Translations under genes and position numbers: made by a program
Notes under the pieces: generated by a model
Seen by the model: the letters and a program-made list of their open reading frames with translations, nothing else
Databases searched by the model: none
What the model was told of the DNA's origin: nothing
Assembly (NCBI RefSeq): GCF_947631635.1
Contig: NZ_CANRMB010000007.1
Location: 53,487 to 117,486 of the forward strand
Reading direction: 5' to 3'
DNA from: an uncultured Dysosmobacter sp.
GTDB lineage: Bacteria > Bacillota > Clostridia > Oscillospirales > Oscillospiraceae
DNA length: 64,000 nucleotides
In this document: positions 48,272 to 56,843 of the stretch, in pieces
Numbering within the stretch: position 1 is the first letter of the stretch
Layout: each line of letters opens with the position of its first letter

Positions 48272-49954
48272 ATGGCGCTTCGCAGTAAAACGATTCTGGG
48301 AGAAGAGGACAGCGCATTTGCCCGCTCTCTCTTCAAGTCCATGGGCTACACCGACAGCGAGCTGAAAGAGGGAAAGCCCCTGATCGGCATCGCCAACACT
48401 TGGAACACAGTCGTCCCCGGCCACTACAACCTGGACAAGGTGGCAGAGTATGTGAAAAACGGCATTTACGCAGGCGGCGGCACCCCTGTGGAATTCGGGA
48501 CCATCGCCGCCTGTGACGGCGTGGCCCAGGGCCACGAGGGAATGCATTACATCCTGCCCTCCCGTGAGATCATCTGCAACTCCGTGGAGATCATGGCCCA
48601 GGCCCACCGGCTGGACGGCCTGGTGCTCCTGGCCTCCTGCGACAAGATCGTGCCCGCCATGCTGATGGCCGCGGCCCGTCTGGACATCCCCTGCATCGTC
48701 TGTGTGGGCGGACCCATGCTGGGCGGCATCGAGTTCGACGGCCGCAAGTCCGATCTGACCTCTATCTCCGAGGCCCTGGGCATGGTGAAGGCCGGCAAAA
48801 TCACTGAGTGCGAGTACGCCGCCCTGGAGAACACCGCCTGCCCCGGCTGCGGCTCCTGCTCCTTCTACGGCACCGCCAACACCATGTGCTGCGTGTCCGA
48901 GGCCCTGGGCATGTCCCTGCCCGGCAGCGCCCTGATCCCTGCCGCCTACGCCGCCCGCCTGCGCAGCTCCTTTGAGGCCGGCCGGGCCATCGTGGACCTG
49001 TGCAAAAAGGGCATCACCGCCCGGCAGATCATGACCCCCGCCGCCATCCGCAACGCCATCAAGGTCACCATGGCCACCTGCGGCTCCACCAACGCCGTTC
49101 TGCACCTGTCCGCCATCGCCAACGAGGCAGAGCTGGACATGAACGTGGTGGAGGAGTTCGAGGAGCTGAGCAAGACCACCCCCCAGATCGCCAAGGTCAA
49201 CCCCGCCGCCAAGCCCGAGATGGAGGCGTTCTTCCGCGCCGGCGGCATCCCCAAGGTGGAGGAGCGGCTGGGCGATATCCTGGACACCTCTGTGATGACC
49301 GTCAGCGGCAAGACCCTGAAGGAAAACCTGGCCGAGTACGTGTATGAGTATCCCGAGGATCCCGCCATCATCAAGACCGTGGAGGAGCCCTTCTCCAAGA
49401 CCGGCGGCGTGGCCGTGCTCCACGGCAACCTGTGCCCAAACACCGCTGTGACCAAGCCCGGCGCCATCGACCCCGCCATGCACCGCTTTGTGGGCAGGGC
49501 CAAGTGCTACAACAGTGAGGAGGAGGCGGAGGAGGCCATCCTGGGCGGCAAAATCCGGGCCGGCGATGTGGTGGTCATCCGCTATGAGGGCCCCAAGGGC
49601 GGTCCCGGCATGCGGGAGATGTTCAAGGCCATGAAGTACATGTACGGCGTGGGCCTGAGCAAGTCCGCCGCCTTGATCACCGACGGCCGTTTCTCCGGCA
49701 CCAACAACGGCTGCTTTGTGGGCCATATTTCCCCCGAGGCCGCGGAGGGCGGCCCCCTGGCCATCGTTCAGGACGGCGACGAGATCCTGATCGACGTCAA
49801 CGAGGGCAGACTGGAGCTGCATGTGTCCGACGAGGAGATCGCGGAGCGCTATAAGACCTGGAAAATGCCCGAAAAGCACATTCCCAACGGCTACCTGCGG
49901 CTGTACGCCAAGACGGACACTTCCGCCGACCAGGGCGCCATCATCAAGATGTAA
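48272..49954 (+). CDS. IlvD/Edd-family dehydratase
   Basis: 560 aa, full length. Iron-sulfur ligand regions ASCDK (C123) and CPGCGSC (residues 190-196), with ACDG at 81. Other blocks: VPGHYNLDK, HEGMHYILPSRE, ATCGSTNAVLHLSAIANEAE, YEGPKGGPGMREM, TDGRFSGTNNGCFVGHISPEA. The family includes dihydroxyacid, phosphogluconate and aldonate dehydratases. In this cluster a gluconate- or hexonate-dehydratase producing 2-keto-3-deoxy sugar acid is more likely than a role in isoleucine-valine synthesis; no other ilv gene is near. GGAGG box before the ATG. Confidence 0.88.
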   Translation: MALRSKTILGEEDSAFARSLFKSMGYTDSELKEGKPLIGIANTWNTVVPGHYNLDKVAEYVKNGIYAGGGTPVEFGTIAACDGVAQGHEGMHYILPSREIICNSVEIMAQAHRLDGLVLLASCDKIVPAMLMAAARLDIPCIVCVGGPMLGGIEFDGRKSDLTSISEALGMVKAGKITECEYAALENTACPGCGSCSFYGTANTMCCVSEALGMSLPGSALIPAAYAARLRSSFEAGRAIVDLCKKGITARQIMTPAAIRNAIKVTMATCGSTNAVLHLSAIANEAELDMNVVEEFEELSKTTPQIAKVNPAAKPEMEAFFRAGGIPKVEERLGDILDTSVMTVSGKTLKENLAEYVYEYPEDPAIIKTVEEPFSKTGGVAVLHGNLCPNTAVTKPGAIDPAMHRFVGRAKCYNSEEEAEEAILGGKIRAGDVVVIRYEGPKGGPGMREMFKAMKYMYGVGLSKSAALITDGRFSGTNNGCFVGHISPEAAEGGPLAIVQDGDEILIDVNEGRLELHVSDEEIAERYKTWKMPEKHIPNGYLRLYAKTDTSADQGAIIKM

Positions 49955-50010
49955 GCTGCCTCTCCGGCGGGGAGCGCTTCCCCGCCGGAGGAGACATTAG
50001 GAGGATCGAT

Positions 50011-53000
50011 ATGTCTGAGAAAAAGATCATGAGAACCATGGACGGCAACGAGGCCTGCGCCACCGTTGCCTACCATTTTACAGAAGTTGCCGGCATCTTC
50101 CCCATCACCCCCTCCTCCCCCATGAGCGAGAAGGTGGACGAGTGGGCCGCCGCCGGACGCAGGAATATGTTCGGCCAGCCTGTCACCCTGGTGGAGATGC
50201 AGTCTGAGGGCGGCGCCTCCGGCGCCCTCCATGGCGCCGCCGAGGCAGGCGCCATGGCCACCACCTTCACCTCTTCCCAGGGCCTGCTGCTGATGATCCC
50301 CAATATGTACATCATGGCTGGCCACCGGATGCCCGCTGTGTTCCATGTGGCCGCCCGGTCCGTCGCCCAGCACGCCAACAACATCTTCGGCGACCACCAG
50401 GATGTGATGAGCTGCCGCACCACCGGCGTCACCATGATGTCCACTGCCAGTGTGCAGGAGGTCATGGACCTGGCCGCTGTGGCCCACCTGACCACCGTCA
50501 AGAGCCGGGTGCCCTTTGTGCACTTCTTCGACGGCTTCCGCACCTCCCACGAGATCCAGAAGATCGAGATGCTGGATCTGGACGCCGCGGCGAAGCTGAT
50601 GGACCAGGACGCCCTGGAGGCCTATCACCAGATCGCCATGAACCCGGAGCATCCCCTGCACCGCACCACCGTACAGGGCCCTGATGTCTACTTCCAGAGC
50701 CAGGAGGCCAACAACGCCACCTATGATGCCATCCCCGGCATCGTGGAAGGGTATATGCAGGGCATCAACCAGATCACCGGCCGGGACTATCACATTTTCA
50801 ATTACTATGGCGCCGAGGATGCCGAGCGGGTCATCGTCCTGATGGGCTCTGCCTGCGAGGCCGCCAAGGAAGTGGTGGACTACCTGAATGCCCAGGGCGA
50901 GAAGGTGGGCATGCTGCAGATCCATCTGTTCCGCCCCTTCGATATGAAATATTTCCTGAACGCCATGCCCAAGACGGTGAAAAAGGTCACCGCCATGGAC
51001 CGCTCCAAGGAGCCCGGCGCCATCGCCGGCGCCGTGTACCTGGACGTCTGTGCCGCATACGCCAACGACAAAAACGCCCCTGCGATCTACGGCGGCCGCT
51101 ATGGCCTGGCCTGCAAGGATGTGACCCCCGCCCAGATCAAGAGCGTCTTTGACAATATGCAGGCTCCCGATGGCAAGCAGCTTTTCACGATCGGCATCAA
51201 TGACGACGTGACCCATCTGTCCCTGCATGTGGACGAGCCTCTGGTCACGGAGTCCGCCGACACGGTGTCCTGCAAATTCTGGGGCCTGGGCTCCGACGGT
51301 ACCGTGGGCGCCAACAAGAACTCCGCCAAGATCATCGGCGACCACGCCGGTATGTACACCCAGGCGTACTTCGAGTACGACTCCAAGAAGTCCTACGGCA
51401 TTACCAAGAGCCACCTGCGGTTCAGCAAGAGCCCCATCCGCTCCACCTATCTCATCAAGGCGGCGGACTTCCTGGCCTGCCATTCCCAGTCCTACGTTGC
51501 GAAGTATGACATGATCCACGAGATCAAGGACGGCGGCACCTTCCTGCTGAACACCTCCTGGAGCGGGGAGGAACTGGAGAAGAACCTGCCCGGCGATGTG
51601 AAGAAGTACATTGCCGACCACAACGTCCAGTTCTATACCGTGGATGCCAACAAAATTGCCCGTGATCTGGGCCTGGGCAACCACGCCAACCTGATCCTGC
51701 AGGCCGCTTTCTTCAAGCTCTCCGGCGTCATGCCTGTGGAGGATGCCGTCCGCTACATGAAGGAGGCCGCCCAGAAGACCTACGCCAAGAAGGGTGAGAA
51801 GGTCGTCAACATGAACCTGGCCGCCGTGGACGCCGGCATCAACAGCCCCGTCAAGGTGACGGTCCCCGCCTCCTGGTCCGACGCCAGGGACGAGCGCGTG
51901 GTGGATGAGGGCCTGCCCGACGTGGTGAAGAATATCGTGATCCCCTGCAACCGTCAGCGCGGCGACGATCTGCCAGTTTCCGCTCTGGTGCCTTATCAGG
52001 ACGGTACATATCCCATGGGCACTTCCAAGTACGACAAGCGGGGCATTGCCAGCGCGCTGCCCTCCTGGGATCCTGCCAAGTGCCTGCAGTGCAACCAGTG
52101 CACCTTTGTCTGCCCCCATGCCGCCATCCGTGCGTATCTGGTAAACGAGGAGGAGGCGAAGGCCGCTCCCGCCGGTTTTGAGATGGTGGACGCCAAGGGT
52201 GCTCAGGGCATGAAGTACCGCATTCAGGTCAGCACCATGGACTGCACCGGCTGCGGCTCCTGCGCCGCCTCCTGCCTGGCCAAGGACAAGGCCCTGACCA
52301 TGAAGCCCGTGGATGAGACCATGTACGACGAGACCAACTGGAACTACGCCCTGTCCCTCAGCGACAAGCCCGGCGTGTTCAACCGCAAGACCCTCAAGGG
52401 CAGCCAATTCTACCAGCCCCTGGTGGAGTTCTCCGGCGCCTGCGCCGGCTGCGGCGAGACCCCCTACGCAAAGCTCCTGACGCAGCTCTATGGCGAGAAG
52501 ACCTACTGGGTCAACGGCGTGGGCTGCTCCACGGCATGGGCCGGCGCATTCCCCTCTCTGGCCTATACGGTGAACAAGGAAGGCCGCGGTCCCTCCTGGT
52601 ATGCAACGCTCTTTGAGGACCAGGCGGAGAACGGTCTGGGTGTGGTGCTGGCTGTGAAGCAGCGCCGCAGCAATGTGAAGATGCGTGTGGAGCAGCTGCT
52701 TCCCATGGTGGACGGCGCTCTGGCAGACGCCTGCAGTCAGTGGCTGGCCTCCTTTGATGATCTGGACGCCAACTTCGAGGACACCAAGGTTCTGGTCAAG
52801 GAACTGGAGCAGGCGGCGCTCTCCGGCGAGGCGAAGGCTCTGGCCGACGAGCTGCTGCTGCATAAGGACCAGCTGAGCAAGAAAGTCGTGTGGCTGTTCG
52901 GCGGCGACGGCTGGGCCTACGACATCGGCTACGGCGGTCTGGACCACGTGATGGCCTCCGGCGAGGACATCAACGTCTTTGTGGTGGATACCGAGGTGTA

Positions 53001-53532
53001 CTCCAACACCGGCGGACAGTCCTCCAAGGCCACCCCTGTGGGTGCCTCCGCCAAGTTTGCCGACGGCGGCAAAAAGACCGCCAAGAAGGACCTGGGCCGT
53101 TTGATGATGACCTATCCCAACGTGTACGTGGCCTCCGTGGCCATGGGCGCCAACCCCGGCCAGCTGATGAAGGCTGTCACCGAGGCCGTGGACCACAAAG
53201 GCCCCTCCATCATCATCGCTTACGCACCCTGCATCAACCACGGCATCAAGGCCGGCATGAACAATGTCCAGGCCGAGATGAAGAAGGCCGTGGACTGCGG
53301 CCTGTGGCCCCTGTACCGCTACAATCCCGACAAGGCGGAGAAGCCCTTCTCCCTGGATTACAAGCAGCCCAGCGTGCCTGTCAGTGAATTTCTGAACGGC
53401 GAGGTCCGCTATGCCGGACTGAAGGTGAAGTATCCCGAGATTGCCGAACAGCTTTTTGCCGAGGCCCAGCGTCAGGCCGACGCACGCTATCAAACTTACG
53501 TCCGGCTGGAAAAGAGCTATAACGAAGCTTGA
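50011..53532 (+). CDS. nifJ: pyruvate:ferredoxin (flavodoxin) oxidoreductase
   Basis: 1173 aa, single-chain type. Domain order: pyrimidine-binding N-terminus (TMDGNEACATVAYHFTEVAGIFPITPSSPM), CoA/transketolase domains, a ferredoxin domain with two 4Fe-4S motifs (CLQCNQCTFVCPH from ~691; CTGCGSCAASC from ~745), and a C-terminal TPP/cluster part (CAGCGETPYAKL; GDGWAYDIGYGGLDHV; NTGGQSSKATP). Converts pyruvate to acetyl-CoA and CO2 with reduced ferredoxin. It follows the dehydratase by 56 nt, so pyruvate from the aldolase step is oxidised by a dedicated copy. Confidence 0.96.
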   Translation: MSEKKIMRTMDGNEACATVAYHFTEVAGIFPITPSSPMSEKVDEWAAAGRRNMFGQPVTLVEMQSEGGASGALHGAAEAGAMATTFTSSQGLLLMIPNMYIMAGHRMPAVFHVAARSVAQHANNIFGDHQDVMSCRTTGVTMMSTASVQEVMDLAAVAHLTTVKSRVPFVHFFDGFRTSHEIQKIEMLDLDAAAKLMDQDALEAYHQIAMNPEHPLHRTTVQGPDVYFQSQEANNATYDAIPGIVEGYMQGINQITGRDYHIFNYYGAEDAERVIVLMGSACEAAKEVVDYLNAQGEKVGMLQIHLFRPFDMKYFLNAMPKTVKKVTAMDRSKEPGAIAGAVYLDVCAAYANDKNAPAIYGGRYGLACKDVTPAQIKSVFDNMQAPDGKQLFTIGINDDVTHLSLHVDEPLVTESADTVSCKFWGLGSDGTVGANKNSAKIIGDHAGMYTQAYFEYDSKKSYGITKSHLRFSKSPIRSTYLIKAADFLACHSQSYVAKYDMIHEIKDGGTFLLNTSWSGEELEKNLPGDVKKYIADHNVQFYTVDANKIARDLGLGNHANLILQAAFFKLSGVMPVEDAVRYMKEAAQKTYAKKGEKVVNMNLAAVDAGINSPVKVTVPASWSDARDERVVDEGLPDVVKNIVIPCNRQRGDDLPVSALVPYQDGTYPMGTSKYDKRGIASALPSWDPAKCLQCNQCTFVCPHAAIRAYLVNEEEAKAAPAGFEMVDAKGAQGMKYRIQVSTMDCTGCGSCAASCLAKDKALTMKPVDETMYDETNWNYALSLSDKPGVFNRKTLKGSQFYQPLVEFSGACAGCGETPYAKLLTQLYGEKTYWVNGVGCSTAWAGAFPSLAYTVNKEGRGPSWYATLFEDQAENGLGVVLAVKQRRSNVKMRVEQLLPMVDGALADACSQWLASFDDLDANFEDTKVLVKELEQAALSGEAKALADELLLHKDQLSKKVVWLFGGDGWAYDIGYGGLDHVMASGEDINVFVVDTEVYSNTGGQSSKATPVGASAKFADGGKKTAKKDLGRLMMTYPNVYVASVAMGANPGQLMKAVTEAVDHKGPSIIIAYAPCINHGIKAGMNNVQAEMKKAVDCGLWPLYRYNPDKAEKPFSLDYKQPSVPVSEFLNGEVRYAGLKVKYPEIAEQLFAEAQRQADARYQTYVRLEKSYNEA

Positions 53533-53631
53533 TTTTTCTCTTACCCCCTTTCTCTGTTTTGGCCCGCGGCGGAAGAAGCCTTCTGCCGCGGGCCGAAGCA
53601 ATATCCTGAAAATGACACGGAGGAACAGACG

Positions 53632-54534
53632 ATGGCAAAAATTATCGTTCCGGTGGTGACGGTGTTTGACCACGATGGAAAACCGGATCATGAGGCCAAT
53701 CAGAAGGTCATCGACTATCTGATCGGGAACGGCGTGGATGGAATCCTGGTCCTTGGCTCCACAGGAGAGTTTACAGAGCTGTCCGTGACGGAGAAAAAGG
53801 ACTTTCTGAAATTCTATGCCGACTATACCGGCGGCCGCGTGGAACTGTATGCGGGAACGGGGAGCATCACCTTCCACCAGACGCTGGAGCTCTCCAACTG
53901 CGTCTATGAAATGGGTTACCGCGCCCCTCTGGTGATCGGGCCTTTCTATTACAGCATGGATCAGGAGAAGATCTTCACCTATTATGACACCCTGGCCAAA
54001 CGGCTGGACGGCGGCATGTATATCTACAACTATCCCGCCCGCAGCGGCCATTCCGTCGCCGCGGAGACGGTCCGGCGTCTGGTGGACGCGAATCCCAACA
54101 TCATCGGCATGAAGGACACGGTCAGCGAGCCGTCCCACACCAATCAGGTCTGCCGGGCCATGGAGGGAACCGGATTTGAGGTCTACTCCGGCTTTGACGA
54201 CCAGTTCCTTTATAACATGGCCTCCGGCGGCGCAGGCTCTATCGGCGGGCTTGCCAACATCGTTCCGGACATCTGGAGCGATCTGATCTCCTCGGCAAAC
54301 GCGGGGGACTTTTCCCGCACGATGCGCTTGTCCCGGCTGCTGCATAAGCTGATGCCGATCTATGAGATGGGTTCCAGCTGCTCCCTGCTGTTCAAAAAGC
54401 TGCTGGCCTACCGGGGCGTTGAGATCTCACCAAAAGCGATATTTCCCTTTGATGAGGCGGATAACGCGGCGTTCAGCACGGTCCGGCATATTCTGCAGGA
54501 AGTTCTTGCGGAATATGAAAAGATGTCCCGCTGA
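53632..54534 (+). CDS. dihydrodipicolinate synthase/KDG aldolase-family protein
   Basis: 300 aa TIM barrel. Family marks: GSTGEF (42-47), YNYP (Y132-P135) and Schiff-base Lys K161 in GMKDT. The pyruvate-dependent aldolase family covers DapA, KDG aldolase and N-acetylneuraminate lyase. With GntP, an IlvD/Edd dehydratase and an IclR regulator around it, cleavage of 2-keto-3-deoxygluconate to pyruvate and glyceraldehyde is the best guess. GGAGGA before ATG. Confidence 0.87.
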   Translation: MAKIIVPVVTVFDHDGKPDHEANQKVIDYLIGNGVDGILVLGSTGEFTELSVTEKKDFLKFYADYTGGRVELYAGTGSITFHQTLELSNCVYEMGYRAPLVIGPFYYSMDQEKIFTYYDTLAKRLDGGMYIYNYPARSGHSVAAETVRRLVDANPNIIGMKDTVSEPSHTNQVCRAMEGTGFEVYSGFDDQFLYNMASGGAGSIGGLANIVPDIWSDLISSANAGDFSRTMRLSRLLHKLMPIYEMGSSCSLLFKKLLAYRGVEISPKAIFPFDEADNAAFSTVRHILQEVLAEYEKMSR

Positions 54535-54586
54535 ACATCTCACCGGAAACCGTTATTTAATATTTAAATAGAGAAATAAAGAGCAA

Positions 54587-54628
54587 AGAGTGATCGGAAG
54601 AGGAAAACCCCTTCCGATCACTCTTTTT
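54587..54628 (+). terminator. terminator of the sugar-acid operon
   Basis: AGAGTGATCGGAAG / CTTCCGATCACTCT stem followed by TTTTTCTT. Confidence 0.9.
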
Positions 54629-54694
54629 CTTCGCGTGGACCAAATATCCGAACGCTTCGCTGACAGGAGCGCCGGCTTTTAGAGCGCCCCGGAC

Positions 54695-55148
54695 CTACTG
54701 CTGGCGTTCCGCCGTCTGACGGTACAGGCCGCCCTAGGCCATCAGCTCTTCCGGGCTGCCCTGCGGGGCCGCGCCGCCATCGGCCGGGACGACCACTTTG
54801 CCGGCCCCGGCCACGGTCCGCATCCGGTGGGGCGATGATGAGGACGGTTTTGCTTTTCACCAGCCGGGAAATAGCCTCCTGTACGGCGGACTCGTTTTCC
54901 ACATCCAAAGACGCGGCGGCCTCATCCAACAAGATCACCGGAGCGTTCTTCAGCAGCACCCGGGCAATGGAAATCCGCTGGCGCTCGCCGCCGGAATCGG
55001 CTGGATAAAGCTGTTGCCGCTAACGGTGGAAGAAGCCGGCATTCTTGCCGATCTGCCGCAGCCAGAAACCCACAAAAGTTCCAGCCCCCAGATTCCTGGA
55101 TAGCCGCTAGGTGGATTTTTTCAGTGTCGTGTATTTCTTCTGCTTCAT
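54695..55148 (-). pseudogene. decayed ABC exporter gene (ATP-binding fragment)
   Basis: An ATG at 55148 with GGAGG starts MKQKKYTTLKKS but meets a stop after 13 codons. Fragments follow (IGKNAGFF, then the signature [35 protein letters not shown] with Walker B). A frameshift in LIIA|HRMR and an in-frame stop in LMA*GGLYR break the end. Most of the membrane domain is deleted. The remains point to an MsbA/LmrA-type exporter half. Confidence 0.75.
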
Positions 55149-55305
55149 GATGACCTCCTCTGAATCTAACAGTGCTGAAAAACTGATTTTCCCACATCGT
55201 CAAGGGGCAAAGTGATTTTCTTCCAGCCAGAGGGCTGTGCACCTTGCATAGCGGGCACCCGTTCAGGCAAAATACAAGCACTATGATTGTTCGGAGGCGT
55301 TTGAA

Positions 55306-56148
55306 ATGGATGGATATGACCTGACTCATGCGCAGATATCGGCATTTGGGGCCCATTTGCTGGAGGAGGAGCGCGCGCCCGGTACCGTGGAGAAATATCT
55401 GCGGGACCTGGAGGCGTTCCACCGCTGGCTGGGCGGCAGACCCGTGACCAGAGAATCGGCGGCGGCCTGGAAGGAGGCCCTGTTGTCCACAGGCCACGCG
55501 CCGGTGACAGTCAACTCCATGGTGGCGGCCCTCAACGGACTGCTGGGGTTTCTGGACTGGGGATTTAAAGTGAAGTTTCTGAAGATCCAGCGCCGGGTCT
55601 TTCGGGACCAGCGCCGGGAGTTGACACGGGAGGAGTACGGCCTGCTGGTAAAAGCGGCACAGGAGCACGGCAAGGAGTGGCTGGCCCTGCTGATGGAGAC
55701 CATCTGCGGCACCGGCATCCGCGTGAGCGAGGTCCCCTATATCACCGTGGAGGCCGCCAGGCAGGGCCGGGCTGAGGTTGCCCTGAAGGGGAAGATCCGG
55801 GTGATCCTGCTGCCTGGAAAGCTCTGCCGGAAGCTCCTGAAGCACGCCCATAAACAGAAAATCGCCTCCGGTGAGATCTTTGTCACCAGAAGCGGGAAGG
55901 GTTTGTCCAGAAAACAGATCTGGGCGGAGATGAAACGGCTTTGCGCCTGGGCCGGGGTGCCGCCGGAGAAGGTGTTTCCCCATAATCTCCGCCACCTGTT
56001 TGCCAGGGTGTTTTACAGGGCGTGCAGGGACATCGTGCGCCTGGCCGATGTGCTGGGACACAGCTCCATTGAGACGACCCGCATCTACCTCCTGACCACC
56101 GGCGCGGAGCACCGGAGGCAGTTGGAGAGACTGGGGCTGATATCCTAG
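55306..56148 (+). CDS. tyrosine recombinase A (inverton-associated)
   Basis: 280 aa. N-terminal core-binding SAM-like domain (EERAPGTVEKYLRDLEAFHRWLGGR), then a complete catalytic domain: R139 (GTGIRVSEV), K163 (LKGKIRV), H226-N-L-R229, H252 (LGHSSIE) and nucleophile Y261 (TTRIYL). All residues needed for activity are present. ATG after GGAGGCG. The stop codon is directly followed by one arm of a 19-bp inverted repeat that bounds an invertible-looking segment, so this enzyme is the likely invertase. Paralogue at 63083. Confidence 0.93.
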   Translation: MDGYDLTHAQISAFGAHLLEEERAPGTVEKYLRDLEAFHRWLGGRPVTRESAAAWKEALLSTGHAPVTVNSMVAALNGLLGFLDWGFKVKFLKIQRRVFRDQRRELTREEYGLLVKAAQEHGKEWLALLMETICGTGIRVSEVPYITVEAARQGRAEVALKGKIRVILLPGKLCRKLLKHAHKQKIASGEIFVTRSGKGLSRKQIWAEMKRLCAWAGVPPEKVFPHNLRHLFARVFYRACRDIVRLADVLGHSSIETTRIYLLTTGAEHRRQLERLGLIS

Positions 56149-56167
56149 GACAAAATTAATAATTTGT
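56149..56167 (+). repeat. left arm of the inverton
   Basis: 19-bp repeat beginning at the base after the TAG of recombinase A. Confidence 0.88.
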
Positions 56168-56215
56168 TCTCAAAATTGCCAAAAGCAAATCACATTTGCA
56201 TACATATTTGTCCTA

Positions 56216-56244
56216 ATTATAACACTTCGCATCGCAGAACACAA
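56216..56244 (-). promoter_or_regulatory. promoter inside the inverton, leftward in this orientation
   Basis: Leftward TTGTGT (56239-56244), exactly 17 nt, TATAAT (56216-56221). No equal rightward promoter is seen inside the segment. Confidence 0.72.
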
Positions 56245-56311
56245 GATATTTGACAATTTTTAAGCGCAAAAAGCAGAGCCGCATCACAGTTGTTTTTCGG
56301 CTCCGGATTTT

Positions 56312-56358
56312 CGCGCCCAGTTTCCCCGGTGGTGGGGAGCTGGGCGCGTTATTTTTTT
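56312..56358 (+). terminator. rightward terminator inside the inverton
   Basis: CGCGCCCAG / CTGGGCGCG stem with an inner CCCC/GGGG pairing, then TTATTTTTTT. Confidence 0.88.
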
Positions 56359-56401
56359 GCGCCCAAACGGTTTTCCTGCCGTTATGGAGGAGGTCTCACG
56401 G

Positions 56402-56420
56402 ACAAATTATTAATTTTGTC
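56402..56420 (-). repeat. right arm of the inverton
   Basis: Exact reverse complement of 56149-56167, 43 nt before the first cassette gene. Confidence 0.88.
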
Positions 56421-56462
56421 TGTGAGAGGAACGCCCCTTTCACAGCGGTAAGGAGCGCGAAC

Positions 56463-56813
56463 ATGCGAATATTGCGGTTTCACACGACGGTCAAAAACCG
56501 GTACCAGGAGACACAGGGGGAATTGACCCTGCAAATTGACAGGGCCGACATCTTTGGCAGTTTGACGCTGGACGGCCGCCAGAGCTATTTCCAAGGGAAG
56601 ATGCTCCGAAAAAACCGGTACGCCGCCTCCCTGCGGTTCAAAACAGAGGTCTGCGAGGAGGACTGCGACATGCTGCTGCGCGTTCGGGAAAACGGCAGCA
56701 TCCGCGGCTCCATCATCGGCGATTGGGAGGACTGGTCGCTGAAAGGGACCGCTGCCGCTGCGGAGCCGTTCCTGCGGGCGGAGGAAAATGCCTTGCTGGA
56801 AAGAAATCAGTAA
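56463..56813 (+). CDS. small beta-rich protein opening S-layer cassette 2
   Basis: 116 aa from ATG 56463 (AAGGAG 8 nt before). Reads FHTTVKNRYQETQGELTLQID, FGSLTLDGRQSYFQGKMLRKNRYAASLRF, MLLRVRENGSIRGSIIGDWEDWSLKGT. Homologous along its length to the 109-aa protein at 34282. No known family. It lies just past the inverton, so it is the first gene to be switched. Confidence 0.68.
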   Translation: MRILRFHTTVKNRYQETQGELTLQIDRADIFGSLTLDGRQSYFQGKMLRKNRYAASLRFKTEVCEEDCDMLLRVRENGSIRGSIIGDWEDWSLKGTAAAAEPFLRAEENALLERNQ

Positions 56814-56843
56814 CATAGTTGTGATATTGGAGCGTGAAATTTT

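Larger units (their letters stand above)
56149..56420. other. putative invertible promoter segment (inverton)
   Basis: Arms GACAAAATTAATAATTTGT (56149-56167) and its exact complement (56402-56420) bound 272 bp. Each arm is itself a near-palindrome (ACAAA...TTTGT), the form of a tyrosine-recombinase core site. Inside: a leftward promoter (56216-56244), a rightward terminator (56312-56358) and small hairpins. In the present orientation the promoter points back over recombinase A, and the terminator blocks transcription into the cassette; inversion would aim the promoter at the S-layer cassette. Confidence 0.8.

Noticed and set aside
49891..54345. A 1484-codon open frame on the minus strand across the dehydratase end, PFOR and aldolase genes
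   Set aside because: It is the complement of strongly coding genes with biased GC-rich codons, has no ribosome site, and reads as a His/Gly/Val-rich shadow with no domain.
56250..56255. TTGACA inside the inverton as a rightward promoter
   Set aside because: No acceptable -10 box follows at 16-18 nt, and a strong terminator lies just downstream.
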